The notes under the pieces: model-generated
Database searches by the model: none
The model's input: the letters and a program-made list of their open reading frames with translations, nothing else
What the model was told of the DNA's origin: nothing
Part shown: positions 51,446 through 60,574 of the stretch, piece by piece
Layout: each line of letters starts with the position of its first letter
How positions within the stretch are numbered: position 1 is the first letter of the stretch
NCBI RefSeq assembly: GCF_025677645.1
Contig: NZ_CP106879.1
Span: forward strand, 1,674,001-1,738,000
From: Curtobacterium poinsettiae
GTDB taxonomy: Bacteria > Actinomycetota > Actinomycetes > Actinomycetales > Microbacteriaceae
Reading direction: 5' to 3'
Length of the DNA stretch: 64,000 nucleotides
Position numbers and translations under genes: made by a program

Positions 51446-51895
51446 ATGTTCCGTCGACTCCTCCTCCTCGCCCTGACCGCGGGCTACGCCTGGGTGATCT
51501 GGCGGATGACGCTGACCCCGCAGGTCTTCACCTCGGCCCAGAACTCGCTCGTGCTGCACGCGATCGCCTGGGTGCAGCAGCTGCCGCACGGAGCCTGGTT
51601 CACGTACGAGCGCACCGAGTTCCTCGCGAACATCGCGATGTTCGTGCCCGTGGGGATGCTCGCTGCGCTGTGGCTGCCCCGGCGCTGGTGGATCCTCGGC
51701 GCGCTCGTCGCGGTCGCGCTGTCCACTGGCATCGAGTTCGCGCAGGCCACCTACCTGCCGTACCGGGTCGCGGACCCGCGCGACGTGCTGTCGAACGGCC
51801 TCGGTGGACTGCTCGGTGCGACGCTGGTCGGACTCGTCCGCAGTTTGCTGCCGGAGCGTCGCCGCCGACGCCGTCTGCACCCCAGGACCGCCTAG
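51446..51895 (+). CDS. VanZ-family membrane protein
   Basis: A 149-residue protein with about four hydrophobic segments ([72 protein letters not shown]). The NIAMFVPVG motif and [22 protein letters not shown] are VanZ family features. Function outside teicoplanin resistance is not defined. ATG 51446 lies 6 bases after CACACT; GTG 51440 is an alternative. Divergent from GH6. Confidence 0.85.
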   Translation: MFRRLLLLALTAGYAWVIWRMTLTPQVFTSAQNSLVLHAIAWVQQLPHGAWFTYERTEFLANIAMFVPVGMLAALWLPRRWWILGALVAVALSTGIEFAQATYLPYRVADPRDVLSNGLGGLLGATLVGLVRSLLPERRRRRRLHPRTA

Positions 51896-51903
51896 GACTC
51901 TGG

Positions 51904-51909
51904 TAGTCT
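51904..51909 (+). promoter_or_regulatory. Possible -10 of the rpsO promoter
   Basis: TAGTCT lies 87 bases before the rpsO start and 8 bases after the VanZ stop. The intervening leader could fold into a hairpin (CGTGC...GCACG near 51948) for S15 autoregulation; not verified. Confidence 0.35.
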
Positions 51910-51995
51910 TGTGCGGTTGCCGTCGAACGGCCGCGGACAAAGAGCGCTCGTGCATCAGGCACGGGCACCGCGCAACGGACAGGAAGGGGATCACC

Positions 51996-52265
51996 ATGGC
52001 ACTTGACGCACAGGTCAAGCAGGAGATCATCGAAGAGTACGCGACCCACCCGGGCGACACCGGATCCCCCGAGGTCCAGGTCGCCGTTCTGACGCGTCGT
52101 ATCAACGACCTGAACGAGCACCTCAAGGAGCACAAGCACGACCACCACTCGCGTCGTGGCCTGCTCCTCATGGTCGGTCAGCGTCGCCGTCTCCTCGGCT
52201 ACCTCTCCGACGTCGACATCGCCCGCTACCGCACGCTCATCGAGCGCCTCGGCCTGCGTCGCTAG
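51996..52265 (+). CDS. rpsO: 30S ribosomal protein S15
   Basis: An 89-residue protein starting [20 protein letters not shown], with [18 protein letters not shown] and [20 protein letters not shown], diagnostic for S15. It binds 16S rRNA early in 30S assembly. AGGAAGGGG lies just upstream of ATG 51996. In many actinobacteria rpsO directly precedes pnp; here 5.9 kb of other genes lie between them. A terminator follows. Confidence 0.97.
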   Translation: MALDAQVKQEIIEEYATHPGDTGSPEVQVAVLTRRINDLNEHLKEHKHDHHSRRGLLLMVGQRRRLLGYLSDVDIARYRTLIERLGLRR

Positions 52266-52286
52266 TCGACCGACACACGCTTGACC

Positions 52287-52330
52287 GAACGCCCCGGACC
52301 TCCTCGTGAGGACCGGGGCGTTCTTCGTTC
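52287..52330 (+). terminator. Terminator after rpsO
   Basis: GAACGCCCCGG (52287-52297) pairs with CCGGGGCGTTC (52313-52323), and inner CCTC pairs with GAGG; TTCGTTC follows. The strong stem-loop is 22 bases after the rpsO stop. Confidence 0.8.
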
Positions 52331-52420
52331 CAGGTGCGGGCCGTGGGGACGGGAATGGTTGCGAGCAGAACCGGGTTGGATGCTATGTTCATGCAAACGC
52401 ATCGAAAGTCGGGAAGCATC

Positions 52421-53038
52421 ATGACCACCATCGCCGTCGTCTCCGCCGGGCTCTCCGAGCCCAGCTCCACCCGCCTGCTCGCCGACCGTCTGGGGGAGGC
52501 CGCCGTGGCGTCGCTCGTCGCCGAGGGCACCCCGGCACACGTCGTGCACGTCGAGCTCCGGCCGCTCGCGCACGAGATCACCGACGCGATGCTCACCGGT
52601 TTCGCTGCCCCGGCGCTCTCCGCAGCGATGGCCGCCGTGGTCGAGGCAGACGCCGTCGTGTTCGTCACGCCGATCTTCACCGCCGGCGTCAGCGGACTGG
52701 CCAAGTCGTTCCTGGACGTGCTCGACAAGGACTCGATGGCCGACATGCCCGTCCTGCTCGGTGCCACCGGCGGGACCTCGCGGCACTCCCTCGCGATCGA
52801 CCACGCCGTACGGCCGGTCTTCGCGTACCTGCGCGCAGCGATCGTGCCCACCGGGGTCTTCGCCGCGACCGACGACTGGGGGACCGACGGTGACGCGGCC
52901 GCCCTGGACGGTCGCATCCGCCGGGCCGGAGCCGACCTGGCCTGGGCGATCCGGGCCTCCAGGCGGGCGCCGCGGGAAGCCGACGCGCTCCCCGCGACCC
53001 CGGACTTCGCGAGCCTGCTCGGCGACCTCGGCCACTGA
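52421..53038 (+). CDS. NADPH-dependent FMN reductase (CE1759-like)
   Basis: A 205-residue flavodoxin-like reductase: MTTIAVVSAGLSEPSSTRLL is the N-terminal FMN phosphate loop, VFVTPIFTAGVSGLAKSFLD is the flavin contact segment, and TGGTSRHSLA follows. It probably supplies reduced FMN to other enzymes. A half-copy of the R element is embedded in its C-terminus (52951-52966), contributing residues IRASRR. GGGAAG precedes the ATG. It is the first gene after the rpsO terminator. Confidence 0.9.
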   Translation: MTTIAVVSAGLSEPSSTRLLADRLGEAAVASLVAEGTPAHVVHVELRPLAHEITDAMLTGFAAPALSAAMAAVVEADAVVFVTPIFTAGVSGLAKSFLDVLDKDSMADMPVLLGATGGTSRHSLAIDHAVRPVFAYLRAAIVPTGVFAATDDWGTDGDAAALDGRIRRAGADLAWAIRASRRAPREADALPATPDFASLLGDLGH

Positions 53039-53179
53039 CCCGGGGGCTCGTCGCCGCCGCCGTCGCCGGGGGCGCGTGCTCTTAGGCGGACCACAGGGTT
53101 CGTACGGTCGGTGCGCGGCGGGTGCGCGGCTCGCTCATCGGTGCCCTCGGGAACCTCGTCATGACGACGAGGAGGACCG

Positions 53180-53536
53180 ATGGACACCAGAGGCAGCGGC
53201 AGGCGATCCGCACGGATCACGAGTGCACTCGTCAGCACGGGCGGGCTCGTGGTGGCGATGGTCACCGGTGCGGGGCTCTGGCTCGGGCACGAGCAGGCGA
53301 GCACGAGCAGTGACACGAGTACGAGCAGCTCCAGCAGCAGTGAGTCCAGCAGCAGCGCCGACACGAGCACGAACACCGACTCGTCGAGCCAGCCGACCGA
53401 CCCCGCGACCGATTCGACGACCGACTCCGGAACGACCGACTCCGGTACGACGGACTCGGACACGACCGACTCGGACACCGGCGTCTCGCAGGGCACCACC
53501 GGCGGGACCTCCGACACCACGACGACGGGGTCGTGA
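53180..53536 (+). CDS. Ser/Thr-rich membrane-anchored or secreted small protein
   Basis: A 118-residue protein: basic start, one hydrophobic segment (ALVSTGGLVVAMVTGAGLWLG, about 16-36), then a Ser/Thr/Asp-rich stalk with tandem TTDSGTTDSDTTDSDT units encoded by 15-bp DNA repeats. In related operons the gene upstream of apbE usually has a C-terminal FMN-binding domain; none is present here. The ATG has GAGGAGGA nearby, and the stop overlaps the apbE start by four bases. Confidence 0.75.
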   Translation: MDTRGSGRRSARITSALVSTGGLVVAMVTGAGLWLGHEQASTSSDTSTSSSSSSESSSSADTSTNTDSSSQPTDPATDSTTDSGTTDSGTTDSDTTDSDTGVSQGTTGGTSDTTTTGS

Positions 53537-54519
53537 CCGTGCGCGCCACCACCGAGTGGGACCTCTGGACCACGACCGCCCGGGTCGTCCTCGACCACCG
53601 GGACCGTCGGCACCTCGCCGCCGCGGAGTCCTGCGTCCGGCGGGTCACCTCCGCCGTCGACGCCGCGTGCAGCCGATTCCGCGACGACTCCGAACTCACC
53701 GCACGCGCCGACGATCTGGTGCGTGGCACCGAGGTGTCGCCGCTCCTCGCCGCACTCGTGCACCAGGCGCTCGACGCAGCGCGGCTCTCCGACGGCGACG
53801 TCGATCCGACCCTCGGGCGCCGGATGGTGTCCCTCGGGTACGACGCTGCCTTCGCCGACGCCCGGCCGGTCCAGTCGCCCGAGGCCCTGTCGCGTGCACT
53901 CGACGACCGTCCGGCGTGGCAGCGCATCCTGCTGTCGGGCACGTTCCTGCGCATCCCCGAGGGCGTCACGCTCGACCTCGGTGCCACGGCGAAGGCCGCT
54001 GCCGCCGACATGGCTGCGGCGAGCATCACCGCGCGGCTCGGCATCGGTGCGCTGGTGTCGCTCGGCGGCGACGTCGCGACCGCCGGCCCGGATCCGTCCG
54101 GCGGCTGGCAGGTGCGGGTGCAGGACCTCGAGGGTGACCCGGTCGACCACGTCCGGATCGCCTCGGGGTGGTCCGTCGCGACCTCGAGCACGCAGAAGCG
54201 CCGCTGGGAGCAGGAGGGCACCACCCGGCACCACATCCTCGACCCACGGTGGGGTCTGCCCGCCGAGCCGGTCTGGCGCACGGTGACCGTCGTCGCCCCG
54301 TCGTGCACCACCGCCAACACGATGACGACCGCCGCCGTCGTGCGCGGTCGCACCGCCGCCGAGTGGCTCCGGCGGAGCGGACGCGCCGCCCGGCTCGTCG
54401 CCGCCGACGGCACGGTCGTGCGGCTCGGCGGCTGGCCCGACGACCAGGGCACGGACGACCAGCACGCCGACGAGCAGCCCGACGAGCGGCCCGACGACGA
54501 CCGATCGGCGGTCGCCTGA
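53533..54519 (+). CDS. FAD:protein FMN transferase, ApbE family
   Basis: A 328-residue ApbE protein. Family features: VTLDLGATAKAAAADMAA (DLGxxAKG-type), ALVSLGGDVATAG, HHILDPRWGLP (HxxDPRxG), and SCTTANTMTTAAVV. It attaches FMN covalently to Thr or Ser of target proteins. There is no signal peptide, unlike many lipoprotein ApbEs. The C-terminal 35 residues are Asp/Gln-rich. The GTG start overlaps the preceding stop (GTGA), and the next gene overlaps by one base, so the operon is co-translated. No FMN_bind domain protein is found in the window. Confidence 0.9.
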   Translation: MTVRATTEWDLWTTTARVVLDHRDRRHLAAAESCVRRVTSAVDAACSRFRDDSELTARADDLVRGTEVSPLLAALVHQALDAARLSDGDVDPTLGRRMVSLGYDAAFADARPVQSPEALSRALDDRPAWQRILLSGTFLRIPEGVTLDLGATAKAAAADMAAASITARLGIGALVSLGGDVATAGPDPSGGWQVRVQDLEGDPVDHVRIASGWSVATSSTQKRRWEQEGTTRHHILDPRWGLPAEPVWRTVTVVAPSCTTANTMTTAAVVRGRTAAEWLRRSGRAARLVAADGTVVRLGGWPDDQGTDDQHADEQPDERPDDDRSAVA

Positions 54520-55076
54520 TGGACACCGCGCTCTGGGTGGTCGGCCGGGGCACCGGCGTCACCGCCGTCCTGCTCCTCACCCTCACCGTGCTCCTCGGCA
54601 TCGTCACCAGGGGTGGACGACCGCTGCCCGGACTGCCCCGGTTCGCCGTGCAGCTCGTGCACCGGGACGTCGCCCTCGCCGCCACCGTGTTCGTCGCGGT
54701 GCACGTGGGGTCGCTGCTGCTCGACACCGAGGCCGAGCTCCGCCCGCTCGACACGGTCGTGCCGTTCGTCGGCGCGTACCGGTGGTTCTGGCTGGGGCTC
54801 GGCACCCTGGCCGTCGACCTGCTCGTCGTGCTCGTCGTCACCGCACTGCTCCGTCGTGCGATCGGCCCGCGGGTCTTCCGCGCCGTGCACCGGGCGGCCT
54901 ACGCCATGTGGCCGATCGCCCTGGCCCACGCGGTCGGCACGGGGACCGACGGCACCTCCGTGTGGTTCCTCGTGCTCGCCGGCGGCTGCACCGCGGCCGT
55001 CGTCGCCGCCGTCGTCTGGCGCTGCACCGCCCGTGTCACCGAGTTCCGTTCCGCGAAGCTGGAGGTCGTCCGATGA
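54519..55076 (+). CDS. Ferric reductase-like transmembrane protein
   Basis: A 185-residue membrane protein with about five or six helices. Histidines in the helices (LVHRDVAL, FVAVHVGSLLL, FRAVHRAAYAMWPIALAHAVG) are candidate heme ligands, as in the ferric reductase/MsrQ superfamily. It probably passes electrons across the membrane. ATG 54519 overlaps the apbE stop (TGATG), and the next ATG overlaps its stop (ATGA). Confidence 0.85.
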   Translation: MDTALWVVGRGTGVTAVLLLTLTVLLGIVTRGGRPLPGLPRFAVQLVHRDVALAATVFVAVHVGSLLLDTEAELRPLDTVVPFVGAYRWFWLGLGTLAVDLLVVLVVTALLRRAIGPRVFRAVHRAAYAMWPIALAHAVGTGTDGTSVWFLVLAGGCTAAVVAAVVWRCTARVTEFRSAKLEVVR

Positions 55077-56368
55077 CCCTGACCCACCCCCGCACCGTCG
55101 TCCCGCCCACGGGCACCCGACGGCTCCTGGCCGCACCCGGTCCGGCGCGCATCGACCACGAGGACGCCTTCGGCCCGATGCCGCAACTCGGCCCGTGGGT
55201 GGTCGACGAACTCGGACGCGCCGGCGTCGACGGTCGCGGCGGAGCCGGTTTCCCGCTCGCCCGGAAGCTCGCCGCAGTGACCGCCCGCGGCCGCCGTCGG
55301 GGCCGGGGTGCGCCCCTCGTGGTCGCGAACGGCGCCGAGGGGGAACCCGCCAGCCGCAAGGACGCCGTCCTGCTCGAGCGCGCACCGCACCTGGTGCTCG
55401 ACGGCATCGTCGTCGCGGCCGCCGCGATCGGGGCGTCCGAGGCCGTCCTCGCCACCAGCGACCGACTCGCCGGTCCTGTCCGTCGGGCCTTGGCGGAACG
55501 CGCCGACCGCGGCGCCGGCCCGGTCCCGATCAGCGTGCGGGTCCTGCCCCACGCGTCCTTCGTCTCCGGGGAGGCCAGCGCCCTCGCGTCGGCCGTCGCC
55601 GGTGGGCGGGGTCTGCCCGAGGACCGCGTGGTGCGGCTCGCCGAACGGGGGCCGAGCGGGCGACCGACCCTGGTGTCGAACGTCGAGACCCTGGCCCAGG
55701 CGGCACTCGTCGTGCGCTTCGGTGCGGCGTGGGCGCGGGGCGTCGGCAGCACGAGTGCACCAGGCACCCGGCTCGTCACGGTGAGCGACGTGACGGACCC
55801 GACCACCGCGGTGGTGCTGGAGACCGCCGGGGGTGCGCCGCTCGGGGAACTGCTGCGGGCCTCCCGGCTGCCGGTGACCGATCCGGCGCACGCACGCGCC
55901 GTGCTGGTCGGCGGATGGGGCGGGACGTGGCTGCCCGCCGCGGCCCTGGACGCGTCGTTCGACCCCGAGGGGCTGGCTCGGTGGGGTGCGGTGCCCGGGG
56001 TCGGCGTGCTCGCCGTGCTCGATGACCGGACCTGCCCGATCGCGGTGACGGCACGGCTGGCGACGGCGCTCGCCGGAGCGTCGGCCGGACGGTGCGGACC
56101 GTGCGTGAACGGGCTGCCGCGGATCGCCGACGTCGTCGGGGACCTGGCGTCGGGACGAGCCGGCGTCGGGAGCGTCGCCTCCGGGCGAGCAGCCGGGGAC
56201 CTGGCGGGCGAGGTGCGTCGGGTCGCCGCGCTGGTCGACGGTCGAGGGGCGTGTCACCACCCGGACGGGGTGGCGCGGATGGTGCGGAGCGCACTCGACG
56301 TGTTCCACGACGACGTGCAGGCGCACCTCGGCGGCGGGTGCCTGCTGCAGCGCGGGGGTGCGCGGTGA
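55073..56368 (+). CDS. NuoF-like flavoprotein with an incomplete iron-sulfur motif
   Basis: A 431-residue relative of NADH dehydrogenase subunit F (51 kDa). FMN-binding GRGGAGFPLARKL and VANGAEGEPASRKD match the NuoF core, and an SLBB-like region follows. The iron-sulfur motif is SAGRCGPC in place of the usual SCGxCxPC, so the first cysteine is Ala; further Cys at GACHHPDG and GGGCLLQ may complete a cluster. It probably oxidises a reduced carrier or NADH and passes electrons to the ferredoxin or the cytochrome. It overlaps both neighbours. Confidence 0.88.
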   Translation: MTLTHPRTVVPPTGTRRLLAAPGPARIDHEDAFGPMPQLGPWVVDELGRAGVDGRGGAGFPLARKLAAVTARGRRRGRGAPLVVANGAEGEPASRKDAVLLERAPHLVLDGIVVAAAAIGASEAVLATSDRLAGPVRRALAERADRGAGPVPISVRVLPHASFVSGEASALASAVAGGRGLPEDRVVRLAERGPSGRPTLVSNVETLAQAALVVRFGAAWARGVGSTSAPGTRLVTVSDVTDPTTAVVLETAGGAPLGELLRASRLPVTDPAHARAVLVGGWGGTWLPAAALDASFDPEGLARWGAVPGVGVLAVLDDRTCPIAVTARLATALAGASAGRCGPCVNGLPRIADVVGDLASGRAGVGSVASGRAAGDLAGEVRRVAALVDGRGACHHPDGVARMVRSALDVFHDDVQAHLGGGCLLQRGGAR

Positions 56369-56652
56369 GCGGGGGTGCGGCCGCGGGCGACGTCTCGCTG
56401 CACGTCGACTGGACGCGCTGTCGGGGCCGGGGACTCTGCACCGAACTGTTCGCCGAACGGCTCGAGCGCGACGAGTGGGGCTACCCGATCGCCCGGGCCG
56501 GCGGTCCCGGTGCCCGCGCCGGCAGCCCGGGCGACCCCGGTGCCTCCGGCGCCGGCACCCGCGACGTCCCGGTCCGTCCGCACGAGCGGGCCGCTGCGGC
56601 CGACGCCGTCGCGATGTGCCCCCTGCAGGCGCTCAGACTGGTGGAGCGGTGA
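56365..56652 (+). CDS. Three-cysteine ferredoxin with a Gly/Ala linker
   Basis: A 95-residue ferredoxin. WTRCRGRGLCTELF carries the first two cysteines (C-x5-C), and AVAMCPLQALRL carries the third, with no second CxxC in the first cluster motif, so a [3Fe-4S] cluster is expected. A low-complexity GARAGSPGDPGASGAG linker (about 50-68) interrupts the domain. GTG 56365 overlaps the NuoF-like stop (GTGA). It is the last gene of the redox operon. Confidence 0.87.
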   Translation: MSGGAAAGDVSLHVDWTRCRGRGLCTELFAERLERDEWGYPIARAGGPGARAGSPGDPGASGAGTRDVPVRPHERAAAADAVAMCPLQALRLVER

Positions 56653-56686
56653 GCGGCCGGAGACCGGCGCCCGGCCGGCCCGGCGC

Positions 56687-57904
56687 TCAGTACCAGTGGG
56701 GGTTGACGCTCATCTCGTGGCCCCACGCCGCGCAGGGTGAGCCGTAGGCGCTCTTGATGTACGCGAGCCCCCAGTCGATCTGCGTGTTCGCGTTGGTGCG
56801 CCAGTCGGCTCCGGCGACCGCCATCTTCTCGGCCGGCAGCGACTGCGGGATGCCGTAGGCGCCGCTCGAGGCGTTCAGGGCGTTCGCCCGCCACCCGGAC
56901 TCCTGCGTCCAGAGCGACACCAGGCACGAGAACTGGTCGGAGCCCCACCCGTACGACCCGAGCGCGCTCCGTGCGTAGGCCTGTGCGGCTGCGGGGTCCA
57001 CGGCGACGCCCCCGGTGCTCGGGTAGGACGAGCCGGTGCCGCCGCTCGTGGCACCGCCGCTGGAGGCGCTGCTGCCGGCGTTCGCCGCGGCTGCGTTCGC
57101 CGCCGCCTCGGCCGCCGCCGCTGCGGCCCGCTTGCGCTGCTGCTCCGCCTTCTGCGCGGCGACCCGCTGGCCGAGCTCGTACCCGGCCTCCTGCTTCGCG
57201 GTGCTGTCCTTGAGCGACGCGAGCTGTGCGTACAGCTCGTCGCTGTGCTGCTCCGTCGACTCGACGGCGGCGTCCGCCGCCTGTTCCGCCGACTTCGCCG
57301 CGGCCGAGCGTTCCTCGGCCGCCTGCGCGCGCGTCGCGCGCTCCGTCTCGGCCCGCTCGGCCTGCTCGTGCAGCGACGACGCCGTGCCGGCCGCGACGGA
57401 CGCCTCGTCCATGACGCCGGACCAGGTCTCCGACAGCTGGTCGAGGGCGCCGAGCTGGTACAGCAGCTGGTCCGGGTCCTTCGCGGTCGCGATCCGGGTC
57501 GTCATCTGGTTCGTGCTGCCGTCGCGGTACAGGTTCGCGGCCAGTTGGCCGGCCCGCTGCTGGGCCCGGTCCGCCGTCTCGCTCGCGTGCTGCGCCTGGG
57601 CCTGGAGGCTCGTGGCGGCCTGGGTGGCCGACGCCAACTCCGCCTCGGCGGCGTCCGCCTTCGACGAGGCCACCAGGGCGGCCTGCGACTTCGCGGCCGC
57701 TTCGTCCTGCGCCGACTGCAGTGCCGCCTGCACCTTCTGCACCTCGGCGCGCTTCGCGGTCTCGTTGCCCTTGGCGCGTTGGACGTCCTGCCACGTGGGG
57801 TACTCGGTGGCGTTCGCGGGGGCAGCGGTCAGGGCCGGGGCGACGAGCGCGCCGACGACCACGGCGGCCGCGACGAGCACGCCCCGCGAGGGGGTGAGGC
57901 GCAT
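56687..57904 (-). CDS. Secreted coiled-coil protein with an SLT/transglycosylase-like C-terminus
   Basis: A 405-residue exported protein. The signal peptide is residues 1-32 (VLVAAAVVVGALVAPALTAAPANA). Residues about 38-260 are coiled coil (Ala/Gln/Glu-rich), as in peptidoglycan hydrolase regulators. A Ser/Gly linker leads to the C-terminal domain (about 318-405) with FSCLVSLWTQESGWR, SSGAYGIPQSLP and WGLAYIKSAYGSPC, an aggregation-promoting-factor/SLT-like fold; the Glu in TQESGW is the likely catalytic residue. It may remodel the wall. Convergent with the redox operon and divergent from pnp. Confidence 0.88.
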   Translation of the reverse strand: MRLTPSRGVLVAAAVVVGALVAPALTAAPANATEYPTWQDVQRAKGNETAKRAEVQKVQAALQSAQDEAAAKSQAALVASSKADAAEAELASATQAATSLQAQAQHASETADRAQQRAGQLAANLYRDGSTNQMTTRIATAKDPDQLLYQLGALDQLSETWSGVMDEASVAAGTASSLHEQAERAETERATRAQAAEERSAAAKSAEQAADAAVESTEQHSDELYAQLASLKDSTAKQEAGYELGQRVAAQKAEQQRKRAAAAAAEAAANAAAANAGSSASSGGATSGGTGSSYPSTGGVAVDPAAAQAYARSALGSYGWGSDQFSCLVSLWTQESGWRANALNASSGAYGIPQSLPAEKMAVAGADWRTNANTQIDWGLAYIKSAYGSPCAAWGHEMSVNPHWY

Positions 57905-58185
57905 GCCGGCAGGCTACCGATGTTCACCAGGAGTCCTGCGAGCCGCGCCGCTGACAGCCTGTGGACTGGTAAAGTCCATCGTGTCCGAGGACTCATTCCC
58001 CGGACGTCACACACAACACTGCGCAGGCCGGGCACGGAGCTGGTCATCGGTGGTGGCTCGCGGGCCGGAACGGTTTCCCGAGTGCTTCTACTGCTGGCCA
58101 GACATGCGTCCGGAACGATCGGCGCGCACGCACCATCGAGTGCCGTCGCCACGGCCTGCCGAACACACATCAAGGAGGCGCCCTT
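57905..58185 (+). promoter_or_regulatory. pnp upstream region
   Basis: A 281-bp gap without a gene. It contains a short dyad TGGACT-GGTAA-AGTCCA (57961-57977) overlapping a -10-like TAAAGT. A leader of about 200 bases to the pnp start would suit post-transcriptional control (for example RNase III or PNPase autoregulation), but no specific element was identified. Confidence 0.35.
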
Positions 58186-60480
58186 TTGGAGGGTCCCGAG
58201 ATCAAGTTCGCCGAAGCCGTCATCGACAACGGCAAGTACGGCAAGCGCACCGTCCGGTTCGAGACCGGTCGGCTCGCGCAGCAGGCCCAGGGCGCGGTCG
58301 CCGCGTACCTGGACGAGGAAACGATGCTCCTCTCGGCCACCAGCGCCGGCAAGCACCCGCGTGAAGGATTCGACTTCTTCCCGCTGACCGTCGACGTCGA
58401 GGAGCGTTCCTACGCCGCCGGCAAGATCCCCGGTTCGTTCTTCCGTCGCGAAGGCCGCCCGTCGACCGAGGCCATCCTCGTCTGCCGTCTGATCGACCGG
58501 CCGCTGCGTCCGTCCTTCGTCGACGGCCTCCGCAACGAGGTGCAGATCGTCATCACCGTCCTGAGCATCGCTCCGGACGAGTTCTACGACGCGCTGGCGA
58601 TCAACGCCGCGTCCGCGTCGACGCAGATCTCCGGTCTGCCGTTCTCCGGCCCGATCGCCGGTGTGCGCCTCGCGCTCATCCCGGGGTCCAACGGCACCGA
58701 CCAGTGGGTCGCGTTCCCGAAGGCCTCGCAGCTCGCCGATGCCGTGTTCGACCTGACCGTCGCCGGTCGTGTCGTCACCGACGAAGCGGGCAACGAGGAC
58801 GTCGCGATCATGATGGTCGAGGCGGAAGCCACCGAGCACGCCTGGGACCTCATCCAGGGCGGCGCCACCAAGCCCGACGAGGCCATCGTCGCCCAGGGTC
58901 TCGAGGCGGCGAAGCCGTTCCTCAAGGTCCTCGTCGAGGCGCAGGCCAAGATGGCGGCGCAGTCGGCCAAGGAGATCCAGGACTACCCGGTCTTCCCGCC
59001 GTACGCGCCCGAGGTCTACGACGCCGTCGAGGCCATCGCGCTCGACGAGCTCAAGGACGTCTACCAGATCGCCGGCAAGCTCGAGCGTCAGGACAAGGAC
59101 GACGCCCTGAAGGCTCGCGTGAAGGAGGCCATCGCGGCCAAGGTCGAGGCCGGCGAGCTGCCGGAGAGCGCCAACGGCCAGGTCAGCGGTGCGTACAAGT
59201 CGGTCACGAAGAAGGTCGTCCGCGGTCGCATCCTGACCGAGCAGGTCCGCATGGACGGCCGCGGCCTCGCCGACATCCGTCCGCTCGACGCCGAGGTCGC
59301 CGTGATCCCGCGCGTCCACGGTTCGGCGATCTTCCAGCGCGGCGAGACGCAGATCCTCGGCGTCACCACGCTGAACATGCTCAAGATGGAGCAGCAGATC
59401 GACTCGCTGTCGCCCGTCACGAAGAAGCGCTACCTGCACCACTACAACTTCCCGCCCTACTCGACCGGTGAGACCGGCCGCGTGGGTTCGCCGAAGCGTC
59501 GCGAGATCGGGCACGGCTTCCTCGCCGAGCGCGCCCTCGTTCCGGTGCTGCCGTCGCGCGACGAGTTCCCCTACGCGATCCGTCAGGTCTCCGAGGCCCT
59601 CGGCTCGAACGGCTCCACGTCGATGGGTTCCGTCTGCGCCTCGACCCTCTCGCTGCTCAACGCCGGTGTGCCCCTCAAGGCCCCGGTCGCGGGCATCGCG
59701 ATGGGCCTCGTCTCCGACACCGTCGACGGCCAGACCCGCTACGCGGCGCTGACCGACATCCTCGGTGCCGAGGACGCCCTCGGCGACATGGACTTCAAGG
59801 TCGCCGGCACCTCGGACTTCGTCACGGCCATCCAGCTGGACACGAAGCTCGACGGCATCCCCTCGTCCGTCCTCGACGCCGCGCTCAAGCAGGCCAAGGA
59901 GGCCCGCTCGGCCATCCTCGGTGTACTGAACGAGGCCATCGACGCCCCCGACGAGATGGCGGACACCGCTCCTCGCGTCATCTCGGTGCAGATCCCCGTC
60001 GACAAGATCGGCGAGCTGATCGGCCCGAAGGGCAAGACGATCAACGGCATCCAGGACACCACCGGTGCCGACATCTCGATCGAGGACAACGGCACCGTCT
60101 ACATCGGCGCCGTCGACGGTCCGTCGGCCGAGGCCGCTCGTGCCCAGGTCAACGCGATCGCGAACCCGACCAACCCGGAGATCGGGGACCAGTTCCTCGG
60201 CACCGTCGTGAAGATCGCCACCTTCGGCGCCTTCGTGTCGTTGCTCCCGGGCCGCGACGGTCTGCTCCACGTCTCCGAGGTCCGCAAGCTCGCCGGTGGC
60301 AAGCGTGTGGAGAACGTCGAAGACGTGCTCGGCGTCGGTCAGAAGGTCCTCGTCGAGGTCACCAAGGTGGACGACCGCGGCAAGCTGTCGCTCGCGCCGG
60401 TCGTGACCGACGAGACCGAGGGTGACTCCACCTCGGCCGAGACGGTCCGCGCCCACGCCGAGGACCCGGCCGAGGGCTGA
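58186..60480 (+). CDS. pnp: Polyribonucleotide nucleotidyltransferase (PNPase)
   Basis: A 764-residue phosphorolytic 3'-5' exoribonuclease. Two RNase PH domains (about 1-230 and 330-550), an alpha-helical insert between them, a KH domain ([18 protein letters not shown] near 605) and an S1 domain ([20 protein letters not shown] near 670). TTG 58186 is preceded by AAGGAGG at 58172-58178, so the unusual start codon is well supported; it gives [19 protein letters not shown]. It is separated from rpsO by the redox operon. Confidence 0.96.
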   Translation: MEGPEIKFAEAVIDNGKYGKRTVRFETGRLAQQAQGAVAAYLDEETMLLSATSAGKHPREGFDFFPLTVDVEERSYAAGKIPGSFFRREGRPSTEAILVCRLIDRPLRPSFVDGLRNEVQIVITVLSIAPDEFYDALAINAASASTQISGLPFSGPIAGVRLALIPGSNGTDQWVAFPKASQLADAVFDLTVAGRVVTDEAGNEDVAIMMVEAEATEHAWDLIQGGATKPDEAIVAQGLEAAKPFLKVLVEAQAKMAAQSAKEIQDYPVFPPYAPEVYDAVEAIALDELKDVYQIAGKLERQDKDDALKARVKEAIAAKVEAGELPESANGQVSGAYKSVTKKVVRGRILTEQVRMDGRGLADIRPLDAEVAVIPRVHGSAIFQRGETQILGVTTLNMLKMEQQIDSLSPVTKKRYLHHYNFPPYSTGETGRVGSPKRREIGHGFLAERALVPVLPSRDEFPYAIRQVSEALGSNGSTSMGSVCASTLSLLNAGVPLKAPVAGIAMGLVSDTVDGQTRYAALTDILGAEDALGDMDFKVAGTSDFVTAIQLDTKLDGIPSSVLDAALKQAKEARSAILGVLNEAIDAPDEMADTAPRVISVQIPVDKIGELIGPKGKTINGIQDTTGADISIEDNGTVYIGAVDGPSAEAARAQVNAIANPTNPEIGDQFLGTVVKIATFGAFVSLLPGRDGLLHVSEVRKLAGGKRVENVEDVLGVGQKVLVEVTKVDDRGKLSLAPVVTDETEGDSTSAETVRAHAEDPAEG

Positions 60481-60501
60481 TCCTCTCCGCGTCCTGACGC
60501 A

Positions 60502-60545
60502 CGAACGGCCGCCGTCCCTTCCGGGGCGGCGGCCGTTCGGCGTTG
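60502..60545 (+). terminator. Terminator after pnp
   Basis: CGAACGGCCGCCGTCCC (60502-60518) and GGGGCGGCGGCCGTTCG (60523-60539): 17 pairs including one G-T wobble, loop TTCC, then GCGTT. It lies 21 bases after the stop and faces the convergent PEBP gene. Confidence 0.85.
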
Positions 60546-60574
60546 CGGGGGCGTGCGTGGGTGCCTCGTGCCGG

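Noticed and set aside
57829..60456. 875-residue open frame on the minus strand opposite pnp
   Set aside because: It mirrors the codon pattern of pnp, is rich in Asp/Arg/Val/Gly from reading the third-position GC, and has no domain or start context; the same applies to other long antisense frames opposite dnaE2 and obgE.
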